Shown here piece after piece: positions 8,451 through 17,195 of a DNA stretch of 64,000 bases. The stretch covers positions 1 to 64,000 of the forward strand of contig CBFHKY010000018.1 of NCBI GenBank assembly GCA_965656525.1, given 5' to 3'. The notes beneath the pieces were generated by a model. The model searched no databases and had not been told where the DNA came from. It saw only the letters and a list, made by a program, of their open reading frames with translations. A program made the position numbers and the translations under genes. Positions within the stretch are counted from its first letter, which is position 1; each line of letters starts with the position of its first letter. The DNA comes from Pseudomaricurvus sp965656525 (GTDB taxonomy: Bacteria; Pseudomonadota; Gammaproteobacteria; Pseudomonadales; Cellvibrionaceae).

Positions 8451-9895
8451 ATAGCTCTTCCGTGATCGTGAACTTCTACCAATGATTTATGCAGACTTCT
8501 TACTGTCTGATCATAATCGCTTTCATTGACCACCAACTGCATATCCACTTGACGCATAGACTGATGTATCGCAAGTACGCTGATGTTTTCTTTCGCGACC
8601 GCTTGTACCGTCTTAGCCAGTATTCCTGGAATTTTCATATCACTGCCAATAGCCGACACGATAGCAACTTTACGCACATCAAACTCGGCATCGGGGTAAC
8701 GTTCTTCCAATGCGGCACGGATGCGTTTAACCGTTTTCATGTTGGCACCAAGGTAGTGAGTAATGGTGTTGGCATTGATGTCTTTCGACACGATGTGAGC
8801 CTTGAAGCGCTTAATCGTTGCCAAAATCTTAGTGTCGTAGTCATGCATGTTACCGGCCATGTCTTGATCAAACAGTTCAAGTGCATAAACACCTGTACGA
8901 CCCGCAATGATTTCGACACAAGGTTTGTCGCTGATGTAATTACCCGTGATCAAGGTACCAGCATGCTCCGGCTCAAAAGTGTTTTTCACACGCAGCGGAA
9001 TATTGTTTTGACGCAATCCCTTCGCCGCTTTCGGGTGAATCGCTTCCATACCTAAATTGGCCAGCTGATCCGCTACGTCGTAGTTGGTACGGCCAATCGG
9101 CACTGCGTTTTCGGCACCCACCAAGCGAGGATCAGCACTGCTAAGGTGAAATTCCTTATGGATAATGGCTTCTCGAGCCTGAGTGACTACCGCCAATCGG
9201 CTGAACGTCATTTCGCTGTAGCCGCGATCAAACGTAGACATCAAGCCATCTGCTGTGTGCGCGTATCCAGTCACGATGGGGATCTGTGCGGTCAAATCCA
9301 CATGGCTCATCTCTTGACGTATATGTTCGTCCAGTGTGAGGTGAATCTGGCTGTTCCAACCAGAAAGGTCAACAAAGCAAGCATTGACGCCATCGCGCTG
9401 CAGCAATGTTGCGGTGTTCCAAGCACTGTGGACCTCACCAATACTGGCCAGCATTTCACGTACGGTCGCCAAGTGCGATTCCAGTGCAAAGTGCCCGTGA
9501 GCACACACACTTTGTAAGTCCCGCAGACAGTTTTTGGCCTTTAGTAGGCGCTCATTAATAAACTGATTGGCTGTCATTAACAGCTCTGTCTCACCAAATA
9601 GCTTGCGATTGATCGCATGCAGCTCTTCGGTGAGCTCTTCGAACGCCTTCAGCCAGCCATCATCCGTGGTTCCGCTGGCAAACAGAGCGTAAATGCCGGA
9701 CTGCCCTGTTTTTTTATGCTCCAGTAAACGATCAGTAATGCCGCCATAGGCTGACACGACAAAAATTCTTGGTTTGTCACTGCCGTAACCTTGAATGGGG
9801 CTGGCAATGATGTTGTCACGCACCGCATCGTAGTTAGACATTGAAGTGCCGCCGATTTTTTCAACGGTGTGCTGATGGCTAGATATAGTATTCAC
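8435..9895 (-). CDS. ask_ect: Aspartate kinase, ectoine-cluster type
   Basis: A 486-residue aspartokinase that phosphorylates L-aspartate, the first step toward aspartate semialdehyde. The N-terminus TVEKIGGTSMSNYD is the kinase signature of the Ask_Ect subfamily, and two ACT-like segments lie in the C-terminal third (around KVAIVSAIGSDM and ISVLAIHQSM). The start is GTG with GAGGAAA upstream. Ask_Ect enzymes usually follow ectABC and are less feedback-inhibited. Here it follows ectB after 269 bp and a terminator-like palindrome, so it may have its own promoter: a weak candidate is AAACAA at 9981-9986 with TATATA at 9957-9962 (plus-strand spelling). Its 3' end overlaps the TPR gene. Confidence 0.9.
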   Translation of the reverse strand: MNTISSHQHTVEKIGGTSMSNYDAVRDNIIASPIQGYGSDKPRIFVVSAYGGITDRLLEHKKTGQSGIYALFASGTTDDGWLKAFEELTEELHAINRKLFGETELLMTANQFINERLLKAKNCLRDLQSVCAHGHFALESHLATVREMLASIGEVHSAWNTATLLQRDGVNACFVDLSGWNSQIHLTLDEHIRQEMSHVDLTAQIPIVTGYAHTADGLMSTFDRGYSEMTFSRLAVVTQAREAIIHKEFHLSSADPRLVGAENAVPIGRTNYDVADQLANLGMEAIHPKAAKGLRQNNIPLRVKNTFEPEHAGTLITGNYISDKPCVEIIAGRTGVYALELFDQDMAGNMHDYDTKILATIKRFKAHIVSKDINANTITHYLGANMKTVKRIRAALEERYPDAEFDVRKVAIVSAIGSDMKIPGILAKTVQAVAKENISVLAIHQSMRQVDMQLVVNESDYDQTVRSLHKSLVEVHDHGRAICLAG

Positions 9896-10077
9896 GGTTT
9901 CCTCTCGGGATTGTTCATGAATGTATTTGTGCGAAAGGTGTTTTCGACTTTCGCAGTATATAAGGTACTGATATGGATCTAAACAAAGCGTCAGACTAAA
10001 AAAGCCTCTACGCTCTAACTTTCATTGTAGAAGTCGTTTTTGTTATACGCTTGCTTGCCATTTTAAGGTGCATTATA

Positions 10078-10103
10078 AAACAGGCCTTTTAAAAGGCCTG
10101 TTT
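10078..10103 (-). terminator. Rho-independent terminator after ectB
   Basis: A 26-bp perfect palindrome, arms AAACAGGCCTT and AAGGCCTGTTT around TTAA. On the minus strand the stem is followed by TTTTATAAT. It lies 62 bp after the ectB stop and would separate ectAB from ask, or cap most transcripts there. Confidence 0.75.
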
Positions 10104-10164
10104 GCGCTCAGATGAATGATTTTGCTAATAAAAACGAGCGTTCTACTACCAAAAAGCGGCTGTG

Positions 10165-11463
10165 TTAGCTCGCCTGCTCGAAGAAGTCTTTTTCTTCAGG
10201 CATGTCGTCTTCTTTCGCACAAACTTCGCGCACTGACTCTTCAACAATATCGATACCGGCCTTCAAGTTTTCATCGGTAATGGTCAGCGAGCACAAGAAT
10301 TTAACCACTTGGTCATCGGCACCACTGGTTTCAATGATCAAACCGCGCTTGAATGCCGCCTTCGTGATTTTACCAGCCAGTTCACCATCGACGCAGTTGA
10401 TACCTTGGAACATACCGCGACCGCGAGTCGTGAAGTTGCCTTCGCCGTACTTGGCTACAATGCCTTCTAGACGACCTTTCACGTATTCCGCTTTACGCTG
10501 TATCTCTTTCGCAAAGGTGTCATCGGCCCAGTAGTGATCCAGTGCCGCTTTAGCCGTAATAAACGCCAAATTGTTACCACGGAAAGTACCGTTATGCTCA
10601 CCCGGTTTCCACTGATCCAGCTCTGGACGCATCAATACAACCGCGAACGGTAAGCCGTAGCCACTCAATGACTTAGACAGTGTAATGATATCTGGTTCAA
10701 TGCCCGCTTCTTCAAAGCTGAAGAACGTACCGGTACGGCCACAACCCGCTTGAATATCATCCACAATAAGCAACAAACCGTGTTTGCGACAAACCGTTTG
10801 CAGGTTGCGCAACCACTCTAGGCTGGCAGCGTTGATCCCACCCTCACCCTGTACGGTTTCTACAACGACAGCTGCTGGAGAGTTAATGCCGCTGCTGGAG
10901 TCAGACAATACTTTGTCTAAATAAGCTGTGGTATCAAGGCCGTCACCCATGTACCCATCGAAAGGCATACGGTGAATACCGTTTAGGCTCACACCGGCCG
11001 CATCGCGGTGATGAGAGTTACCCGTTGCCGCCAATGAACCCAAGCTCACACCGTGGAAACCGTTGGTGAATGTCACGATATTTTGTTGCCCGGTAACGTT
11101 ACGAGCGATCTTCATGGCCGCTTCTACTGCATTGGTACCCGTTGGACCCGTAAACTGAACCACGTATTCCATATTGCGCGGCTTCAGAATGTTTTCGTTC
11201 AAAGATTCTAAAAATTCACCTTTGGCACGGGTGTGCATGTCCAGACCGTGGCAAATACCATCGTCTTCGATGTATTCCAGCAATGGCTTTTTAAACAACG
11301 GGTTATTGTGCCCATAGTTCAGGGTGCCTGCACCGGCCAGAAAGTCTAGGTAGCGGTTGCCGTCTTCATCCCACATGAACTCGCCTTTAGCGCGGGTAAA
11401 CACACGTGGGAAAGAGCGTGCATAACTCATTACTTCTGATTCAATTTCGTCAAAAATTTTCAT
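10165..11463 (-). CDS. ectB: Diaminobutyrate-2-oxoglutarate transaminase
   Basis: A 432-residue class III PLP aminotransferase converting aspartate semialdehyde and glutamate to 2,4-diaminobutyrate, the first step of ectoine synthesis. Marks include MKIFDEIESEVMSYAR at the N-terminus, FTGPTGTNAVEAAMK, VVETVQGEGG, DDIQAGCGRTGTFFSFE and the PLP lysine motif TLSKSLSGYGLP. All are complete and the length is normal. The frame extends five codons to a TTG, but the ATG at 11463 begins the family N-terminus. It lies 105 bp after ectA on the same strand. No ectC follows it. Confidence 0.95.
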   Translation of the reverse strand: MKIFDEIESEVMSYARSFPRVFTRAKGEFMWDEDGNRYLDFLAGAGTLNYGHNNPLFKKPLLEYIEDDGICHGLDMHTRAKGEFLESLNENILKPRNMEYVVQFTGPTGTNAVEAAMKIARNVTGQQNIVTFTNGFHGVSLGSLAATGNSHHRDAAGVSLNGIHRMPFDGYMGDGLDTTAYLDKVLSDSSSGINSPAAVVVETVQGEGGINAASLEWLRNLQTVCRKHGLLLIVDDIQAGCGRTGTFFSFEEAGIEPDIITLSKSLSGYGLPFAVVLMRPELDQWKPGEHNGTFRGNNLAFITAKAALDHYWADDTFAKEIQRKAEYVKGRLEGIVAKYGEGNFTTRGRGMFQGINCVDGELAGKITKAAFKRGLIIETSGADDQVVKFLCSLTITDENLKAGIDIVEESVREVCAKEDDMPEEKDFFEQAS

Positions 11464-11568
11464 TCTATTGGTTTCCAATAAATAAGATCGTTATATTCAA
11501 TGCTTCATTCGGGCTGCCAAAGGCGCTTGAGTCGGCGCTAATCTTGAGCCGACACTAAAAAGTGGCAT

Positions 11569-12087
11569 TCAGTCACGGCACACTTTGGAGTCAAACGGGC
11601 CAATGCGTAGCAGTTCTTCGCTGTCGTGCAGGCCTTGAAAATGTTCATCTTTATCCAACCATACGGCGTGCTCGTAAGGGGCATCAACACTGCTGGCAAA
11701 GCTTTTGAAAAGAGCCCAAGATGCGCCGTTGTCTGCCGTAATCGTGGTTTCCATGTGCGTAACGTCGTTACAAGCCTGCTGCCCTACAATGAAAGTCAGC
11801 ATGCGACGAGCCAGACCACAACCTCGGGCGGCTTCTGATACGGCAACCTGCCATATAAACAGTGTGTTTGGCTTCTGCGGGTTCAAATAACCAGAAATAA
11901 ACCCTACCAACTCACCATCCAACTCAGCGGCTACAGAAGTGGTTGCGAAATGCCCACACTGCAAAAAATTGCAGTAAGAGGAGTTCGGATCCAATGGTGG
12001 ACACTTTGCAATCAATTCATAAACCGCCATGCCATCTTTTAGTGCAGGCTGGCGCAGTACAATTCGGTCAGTTTTTTTGATATCCAT
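11569..12087 (-). CDS. ectA: Diaminobutyrate acetyltransferase
   Basis: A 172-residue GNAT enzyme that transfers acetyl from acetyl-CoA to the gamma-amino group of 2,4-diaminobutyrate. Family marks are CPPLDPNSSYCNFLQC (substrate region), VGFISGYLNP, LFIWQVAV and the acetyl-CoA motif ARGCGLARRML. Length is normal. It is the first gene of a minus-strand ectAB unit and is divergent from ectR, with 463 bp between them carrying two candidate EctR operators about 115-145 bp upstream of the start. The Shine-Dalgarno is weak. Confidence 0.95.
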   Translation of the reverse strand: MDIKKTDRIVLRQPALKDGMAVYELIAKCPPLDPNSSYCNFLQCGHFATTSVAAELDGELVGFISGYLNPQKPNTLFIWQVAVSEAARGCGLARRMLTFIVGQQACNDVTHMETTITADNGASWALFKSFASSVDAPYEHAVWLDKDEHFQGLHDSEELLRIGPFDSKVCRD

Positions 12088-12200
12088 AGTCTTTAGTCAT
12101 AATTTGTTAAGTAGATAAATTCACGTCTAAACATATTTATTGCTTAAATCGAGTAAAAATGACGAATTAAGCGCCTTTCCAACAAATTTAATCATCAATT

Positions 12201-12232
12201 TATTTAGTACACGAAACATAGTACACTAAACA
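12201..12232 (-). promoter_or_regulatory. Tandem candidate EctR operators
   Basis: Two overlapping 18-bp pseudopalindromes with 8-bp half-sites and a 2-bp centre: 12201-12218 and 12215-12232, sharing the core TAGTACAC. Read on the ectA strand they are TGTTTCGT-GT-ACTAAATA and TGTTTAGT-GT-ACTATGTT. Each differs at three of 18 positions from TATTTAGT-GT-ACTATATA, the EctR site of Methylomicrobium alcaliphilum as I recall it. Binding is inference. Confidence 0.65.
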
Positions 12233-12460
12233 TCATGTTCATGACAAATCGCAAAAAAAGTGAAACCGCACACTTACAAGGCGAAATAAGAACTACAGCA
12301 TCAAGATAGGGCGAGGGAGTCAGTGATTAAACACTGCCCCCTAATGCTATCCGAAATACCAAAAAAATCGGTTGCGAAGATGAGACGTAAAAAACGAACT
12401 TAATGACACCCTTGATCGGAATAGGCAAAAACTCACAGAAAAGGATTTGCCGCTTCAGAG

Positions 12461-12493
12461 GCTTTAGTCGCACAAAATTCGAGCGACTAAAGC
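12461..12493 (+). promoter_or_regulatory. Perfect 11-bp inverted repeat upstream of ectR
   Basis: Arms GCTTTAGTCGC and GCGACTAAAGC separated by 11 bases, ending 57 bp before the ectR ATG. There is no T tract, so a terminator is unlikely. It may be a second operator or an mRNA leader hairpin. Confidence 0.5.
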
Positions 12494-12550
12494 ATAGCCA
12501 TTAAGTGGCATCAATCGCGTCGCATTGACCAATCACATACAGAGAGACTT

Positions 12551-13144
12551 ATGGGACAGCCGAAAACCAGTAGAGAAATCACCAGCCCTCGCTATAATGG
12601 CGCTCCCAATCCGTGGGGCGGAGAAATCATCGTGAACAGTATCGAAGAAGTGTTGGTGGCATTGCGGCGCGTCATTCGTGCAACGGACTTACATTCCAAG
12701 CACTTGGCAAAAACCACTGGCCTGACAGCCCCACAAATTTTGCTGCTGCAAACTCTGCGCGACAAAGGTGAAATCACGATTGGAGAGCTGGCCACCAAAA
12801 TGAGCTTGAGCCAGGCAACCGTCACCACTATTTTGGACCGCCTGGAAAAACGAGGGCTGGCCTATCGTGAACGCTCTCAGTCGGACAAACGCAAAGTACA
12901 TGCATGCTTAACCGATATCGCACTGGAAACCTTAAAAGACGCACCTATGCCTTTGCAGGAGCAATTCGCACGGCAGTTTTCTGACCTGCAGGCATGGGAG
13001 CAAACCATGATTATTTCGTCGTTACAGCGAGTCGCACAAATGATGGATGCTCAACACATCGACGCATCCCCAGTGTTAGACATCGGCACGTTGGACCGTC
13101 ATGACGTAGAGCTTGATAAACATGATGCATTTTCTGGTCGCTAA
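12551..13144 (+). CDS. ectR: MarR-family regulator of ectoine genes
   Basis: A 197-residue MarR-type winged-helix repressor. The HTH is in ITIGELATKMSLSQATVTTILDRLEKRGL, followed by the wing RERSQSDKRKVHACLT; helices on both sides make the dimer. Divergent orientation to ectA is the usual place of EctR, which represses the ect operon at low salinity in methylotrophs. The ATG has AGAGAG upstream; an internal GTG about 28 codons later is an alternative start closer to the conserved part. It is convergent with the GNAT/C39 gene, 43 bp away. Confidence 0.85.
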   Translation: MGQPKTSREITSPRYNGAPNPWGGEIIVNSIEEVLVALRRVIRATDLHSKHLAKTTGLTAPQILLLQTLRDKGEITIGELATKMSLSQATVTTILDRLEKRGLAYRERSQSDKRKVHACLTDIALETLKDAPMPLQEQFARQFSDLQAWEQTMIISSLQRVAQMMDAQHIDASPVLDIGTLDRHDVELDKHDAFSGR

Positions 13145-13187
13145 GTCGCCAAAAAAACTTTAGCGGCTCCTTTATGCACTCATCCGG

Positions 13188-14360
13188 TTAGAGCTTCTGC
13201 CCCAAAACAACAGAAGCTCGTAACCGCCCACCACCGAATGAGCTCATACTGTCAAAGTGATCACGTGCAATCGGTAAGTACTGGCAATCAATAGACAATT
13301 GCTGATCTTGATCCAGATCTGGGTCGTGCACATAAAAACACGCGGCATCCATTCCGGTCACCGTTACCCAATGGGGCGCTTTTTTGCCATCCAGCCGATA
13401 GGTGCTGATGAGCATCAACACCACCTTCCCCTGTCGTAAAATAGACGCCAAACTCTCTTGACCCAGGTCTTGATAACGAATCGGAATACCGGCGTTGGCC
13501 GCACGAGTACAAAACTGTTCGTGCACCAATGTCACCACTTCTTTTTTCTTTCTTGTGCGAACACCATCCACAAACAGCGGCGCAGCTGTGCTCAAATACA
13601 CTTCTGCGGCTAGGCAACGTCTATGAGCGGCCAAAGCTAACCCCACCGGGTGACAACCGCCATGACCGGATGTCATGTAGATGGTGGTAGCCTCACGCCA
13701 CAAGTCCAACTCTAAACCGCGGTTCAATTGTATGGATGGATTCAAACTGGCCATGGCCATCATTAAGGCCGCTGGCCCGCAAGTGAACTCCGTTGTCTGT
13801 GCGTACCAGGGGGTGAGCCGTTGAGCCGCCATGCGCAAGCGCTGAATCTTCTTTTGCATGCGCAACGCATCGTCGTGATCTTCGTAGTAATCAAAGTATT
13901 CGCCAAAAGCCTGATAGCCACAAGACTCGTATAAACCGATAGCATTGTGATTGCGCTTAGCCACTTCAAGTCGCATGAATAGCCGACCTCGTTCAGCAGC
14001 GGCCGCTTCCAATGCTTCAATCAACACTTTGGCTACACCCAACCCCCTTGCCTCTGGTCGCACCGCCAGAGAATACAATCGGGCCAAACGCGTACCTTTA
14101 TGCAACCAAACCAAGCCGTAACCCATTACGACCGAGCTGTTACTTTCTGACAATGTACGCTCGGCGATCAGCAATATGGCATGGGGCGCTTTCAACCAGC
14201 GTTTAAAGCTGCGTCGGCTGAGCTTATCGGCTTGAAAACACTCGTCTTCAACCTTCAGCAAGGCAACTATATCCGCCTCGCTGGCTGTCCGAATCTGGCT
14301 TTTTGAGGCCGAACACATAACGTCGTCTTTGCGCGCTTTACTGAGCGCATTTTCACTCAT
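13188..14360 (-). CDS. GNAT acetyltransferase fused to C39-like cysteine peptidase
   Basis: A 390-residue two-domain protein. Residues about 22-172 are a GNAT fold with the acetyl-CoA loop RPEARGLGVAK and a C-terminal NAIGLYESCGY. Residues about 185-390 are a papain-like/C39-like peptidase (DUF3335 type) with Cys194 in EFTCGPAALM, His330 in KAPHWVTVTG and Asp346 in VHDPD, a complete catalytic triad. This fusion is known as a family but has no established role to my knowledge. The ATG overlaps the stop of the ATP-grasp gene by one base (TAATG), so the two are coupled. It is the last gene of a three-gene operon. A role in acylating and trimming or ligating a peptide-like product is inferred. 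Confidence 0.85.
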   Translation of the reverse strand: MSENALSKARKDDVMCSASKSQIRTASEADIVALLKVEDECFQADKLSRRSFKRWLKAPHAILLIAERTLSESNSSVVMGYGLVWLHKGTRLARLYSLAVRPEARGLGVAKVLIEALEAAAAERGRLFMRLEVAKRNHNAIGLYESCGYQAFGEYFDYYEDHDDALRMQKKIQRLRMAAQRLTPWYAQTTEFTCGPAALMMAMASLNPSIQLNRGLELDLWREATTIYMTSGHGGCHPVGLALAAHRRCLAAEVYLSTAAPLFVDGVRTRKKKEVVTLVHEQFCTRAANAGIPIRYQDLGQESLASILRQGKVVLMLISTYRLDGKKAPHWVTVTGMDAACFYVHDPDLDQDQQLSIDCQYLPIARDHFDSMSSFGGGRLRASVVLGQKL

Positions 14361-15814
14361 TAACGGCCCCGCATTTCTAAACGACGATGAAATTCCACCA
14401 TAACCTGCATGTATAACTCATTACCTAGGTAAGCATCTTCTACTTTATGATCGATGCTGGGGTTGTCATTTACTTCCAGTACATACGCTTTACCATCTAC
14501 TTCTTTTACATCGACCCCGTACAATCCATCACCGATGATTCGTGCGGCTTTCAAGGCCGCATCCAAGACCGCACGCGGTACTTCAAATGTTGGCAACGTT
14601 TCAAAGCCACCCGTGCTGAAACGCTTCGAACTGTGGTTATAAATTTGCCAGTGGTTACGCGCCATCAAATAACGACAGGCGTAAATCGCACGACCATTTA
14701 ACACCCCAATACGCCAGTCGTAATCGGTGAACAAGTATTCCTGTGCTAACACCAACGCACTTTGCTCCAGCAGCTCCTGTAATTTCGCCTGTAGCTGCGA
14801 GCGATCTTTCACCTTGAAGACACCACGGGAAAACGAGCCCTCCGGCATCTTTAACACCAGAGGGTAACCGAAAGCTTTTTCTAAACTGTCGACACTGTCT
14901 TCCCCAGCGCTATCGACCACAACCGTGTTCAAGCTGGGCACCTTTTGATAACTAAAGGCATCGTGCAGGTAAACCTTATTGCAACAGCGCAAAATGGATA
15001 CAGGGTCATCAATTACCACCAAGCCATTTTGCTCAGCTTTGCAAGCTAACCGATACGTGTGGTGGTCGATGGCTGTCGTCTCACGAATAAACAACGCATC
15101 GTAATAAGCAATATTTTCGATTTGCGATATTTCCACTGGCTCGGCGTGGATACCATTTTTTTCGGCCGCTTTCACAAACCGAGAGATGGCTTCGCGGTTG
15201 CTGGGTGGCACGCTTTCTTGGCTGTCCACCAAAATGGCCATATCCCAACGTAGACGTTTACGCTTGCCACCAATGCGCCAAGCGTTTTGCATAAACTCCA
15301 GCAAAGATTCAATCAGCTGAACTTGCTCCGGTGCCCCTAAGGCAGAGGCCGAGAAACAACCCACGCGCAAGCGCAAGCCATGAGCATCCGGCTCCAAGGT
15401 CAACCGTAAGATTGGAGCCGGGTATTGCTGAAAGACTTTACGTGCCAGTTTGCGCACATTTTCACTGAGGCAGCGCCCTAAAAACACAAAGTGTGTTTGT
15501 GCTTCTTTAACACCGGCTAGCGCCAACAGCTCCGCTTTAAATTCTGTACTCAGGTCAATCCACTCATGGTTATCCCGCAGGCCATTAATGGTTTTCACGC
15601 TAGGCAATACCTGATGATTGCGAGCTTCCGCTAATAACGAGCAATAGTACCCCTTACTCAAATACGTACCCACATCGCACAAGTTGATAATGCGCGTTTT
15701 GGGTTCATTTAACTTGGGGTATTGATGCAAGTAATCTTGAAAACTAATAGCCAAAAAACTTTTGTTGTCTGGCAGTTCTAAGTCACCGTCAGTGACTACT
15801 AGGGTTTTAAACAT
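14360..15814 (-). CDS. RimK-like ATP-grasp ligase with RLAN N-terminal domain
   Basis: A 484-residue protein. The N-terminal third (1-150; YLSKGYYCSLLAEARNHQVL) matches the RLAN domain found before certain ATP-grasp ligases. Residues about 195-470 are a RimK-type ATP-grasp fold with Lys322 (VLKMPEGSFSRG), Asp435 (YGVDVKEVD) and the metal-binding Glu447 and Asn449 (VLEVNDNPS). Such enzymes join an amino acid to a carboxylate through an acyl phosphate. The true substrate is unknown; it is too large and too different to be ribosomal-protein RimK. Its ATG lies within the last eight bases of the M42-like gene, and its stop overlaps the GNAT/C39 start. Confidence 0.88.
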   Translation of the reverse strand: MFKTLVVTDGDLELPDNKSFLAISFQDYLHQYPKLNEPKTRIINLCDVGTYLSKGYYCSLLAEARNHQVLPSVKTINGLRDNHEWIDLSTEFKAELLALAGVKEAQTHFVFLGRCLSENVRKLARKVFQQYPAPILRLTLEPDAHGLRLRVGCFSASALGAPEQVQLIESLLEFMQNAWRIGGKRKRLRWDMAILVDSQESVPPSNREAISRFVKAAEKNGIHAEPVEISQIENIAYYDALFIRETTAIDHHTYRLACKAEQNGLVVIDDPVSILRCCNKVYLHDAFSYQKVPSLNTVVVDSAGEDSVDSLEKAFGYPLVLKMPEGSFSRGVFKVKDRSQLQAKLQELLEQSALVLAQEYLFTDYDWRIGVLNGRAIYACRYLMARNHWQIYNHSSKRFSTGGFETLPTFEVPRAVLDAALKAARIIGDGLYGVDVKEVDGKAYVLEVNDNPSIDHKVEDAYLGNELYMQVMVEFHRRLEMRGR

Positions 15815-16931
15815 CTTCTTTAATCTCTTGAGAGGCCGACAAGCCAGATAGACTCATCAGCACATCAATGAAAGCAACAACGGCGTCTATCGGTGCCGTT
15901 TCTGATAGCGTGTGGTAACCCGATGTGGGTATTTGCAAAGTGGTACCGTCCACAAGGCCGTTTGACGCTTTAATAATACGCCCCATTTCAGTGGAGCCCA
16001 GTGACATAGGCTCTTGACCACTAGCCACTAATGCTTCATTGGCTTGCGATACATAGACGTCTTTATATTGAGTGACCACACCCAGCTTTTCACAGGCTTT
16101 GGCGAGCGTTTGCGTTAAGTTTTCGCTAAAACGGGCGTTTGCATCTTGGTTGCGCAACACCAAATGTTGCTCTTGTGCGGCTTCAAAAGAGGGAAACGGA
16201 CTGGTATCGACTACAATCAACTGATTTGTGGATCCGCCAAAACGACGAAACCATTCCAATAAATAACGCCAGCTCTTGCCAGCTTCTTCTTGTGCGGTAA
16301 AAAAGGCTGTACCCTCAAACCCCAGCTCAAACAAATACACCAATACCGCTGTGCAAAGCACATTATCCAGCTGTGCGATTAAGGCTTGGTCGGTTACTTT
16401 CAAGTTATCTAAAAATGCTACAGGGGTACCTGCAACCAGATGATCCATACCTTGTAACGTGAAAATCAAGTTATTGCGGAACTCACAAATGTACGCATCG
16501 GTGATGGCGCCTTTACCACGATAAGCACCCGACCAGGGCTCATAGGCGTACACCTGCTCACCATTAAAACGATCAACCACTTTGCGCATCAATAATTCAC
16601 CAACTGAGTTGCCCAGTAGGTCTGATCGCGCTCCAGACACAAACGCCGCAAACTGAAATTCATTTGGTCCAGTACAGACTAGGCCGTGACGATCAATGTG
16701 CGCCGACAGAAACAACCGATCAGCTTGGCCACGCTGAGCCACTAATAAGCCTTCGTACCAAGTCACCTTGGCACCACGCTCTTCCAATTCACGTTGCAAG
16801 ACTCGAAAGAAAGAGTGCTCCGCCCCCACTACAGAGGGTTGACGAATCAGTGACGTTAATAAATTCAGAAAACCAATAGGCAACCCTGTGTGGGTAGCCG
16901 TAGCAACATGATCATGAGTGGAATTATTCAT
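15807..16931 (-). CDS. M42-like zinc aminopeptidase
   Basis: A 374-residue co-catalytic zinc peptidase of the MH clan. Metal ligands are visible in order: His78 and Asp80 (SAHIDRHG), bridging Asp189 (QLDNVLC), the catalytic Glu215-Glu216 pair (AQEEAG), Asp242 (VVDTSPF) and His340 (SGYHTLSE). Family relatives occur with osmoprotectant dipeptide (N-acetylglutaminylglutamine amide) genes, but neither the asparagine-synthetase-like nor the fused GNAT/ATP-grasp partner of that system is present here. It is the first gene of the operon with the ATP-grasp and GNAT/C39 proteins. It may release or recycle amino acids from the product. Confidence 0.82.
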   Translation of the reverse strand: MNNSTHDHVATATHTGLPIGFLNLLTSLIRQPSVVGAEHSFFRVLQRELEERGAKVTWYEGLLVAQRGQADRLFLSAHIDRHGLVCTGPNEFQFAAFVSGARSDLLGNSVGELLMRKVVDRFNGEQVYAYEPWSGAYRGKGAITDAYICEFRNNLIFTLQGMDHLVAGTPVAFLDNLKVTDQALIAQLDNVLCTAVLVYLFELGFEGTAFFTAQEEAGKSWRYLLEWFRRFGGSTNQLIVVDTSPFPSFEAAQEQHLVLRNQDANARFSENLTQTLAKACEKLGVVTQYKDVYVSQANEALVASGQEPMSLGSTEMGRIIKASNGLVDGTTLQIPTSGYHTLSETAPIDAVVAFIDVLMSLSGLSASQEIKEDV

Positions 16932-17195
16932 CGGGTAGGTTGGATTACTCGCGCTTGGTCGCGGTTTTAAAGCGACTCTGTGGATAAGATGAAGAACATC
17001 AATGACTGATGATTTTCGCGAATCCTAGTCGCAGAAACAGCGCCTAGCCAACAAGTTTTTTCTATTGTTAAGATCAACAGAAGTTGTGGCAAAAAGAGAG
17101 ACTTTACCCGGGGCAGAAAAGCAACAAAGAGGAGAGAAAAACCATGGTGCCGAGGGCAAAAGCCCCCAGCCGACAAGAGATATTAGCGGCAGAAC

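Larger units (their letters stand above)
12088..12550. other. ectA-ectR divergent control region (463 bp)
   Basis: AT-rich intergenic region between divergent ectA and ectR. It holds two overlapping pseudopalindromes (12201-12232) and a perfect 11-bp inverted repeat (12461-12493). No convincing sigma-70 hexamer pair could be fixed by eye. No ORF with coding character is present. Confidence 0.7.

Noticed and set aside
8489..9055. 188-codon plus-strand frame
   Set aside because: It lies wholly inside the aspartokinase gene on the opposite strand and shows no family signature.
16967..17176. 69-codon minus-strand frame and a broken hairpin (about 17149-17172) between nspC and the M42-like gene
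   Set aside because: The frame has no coding character. The stem has only four contiguous pairs (GGGC with GCCC) and mismatches beyond, too weak to call a terminator.
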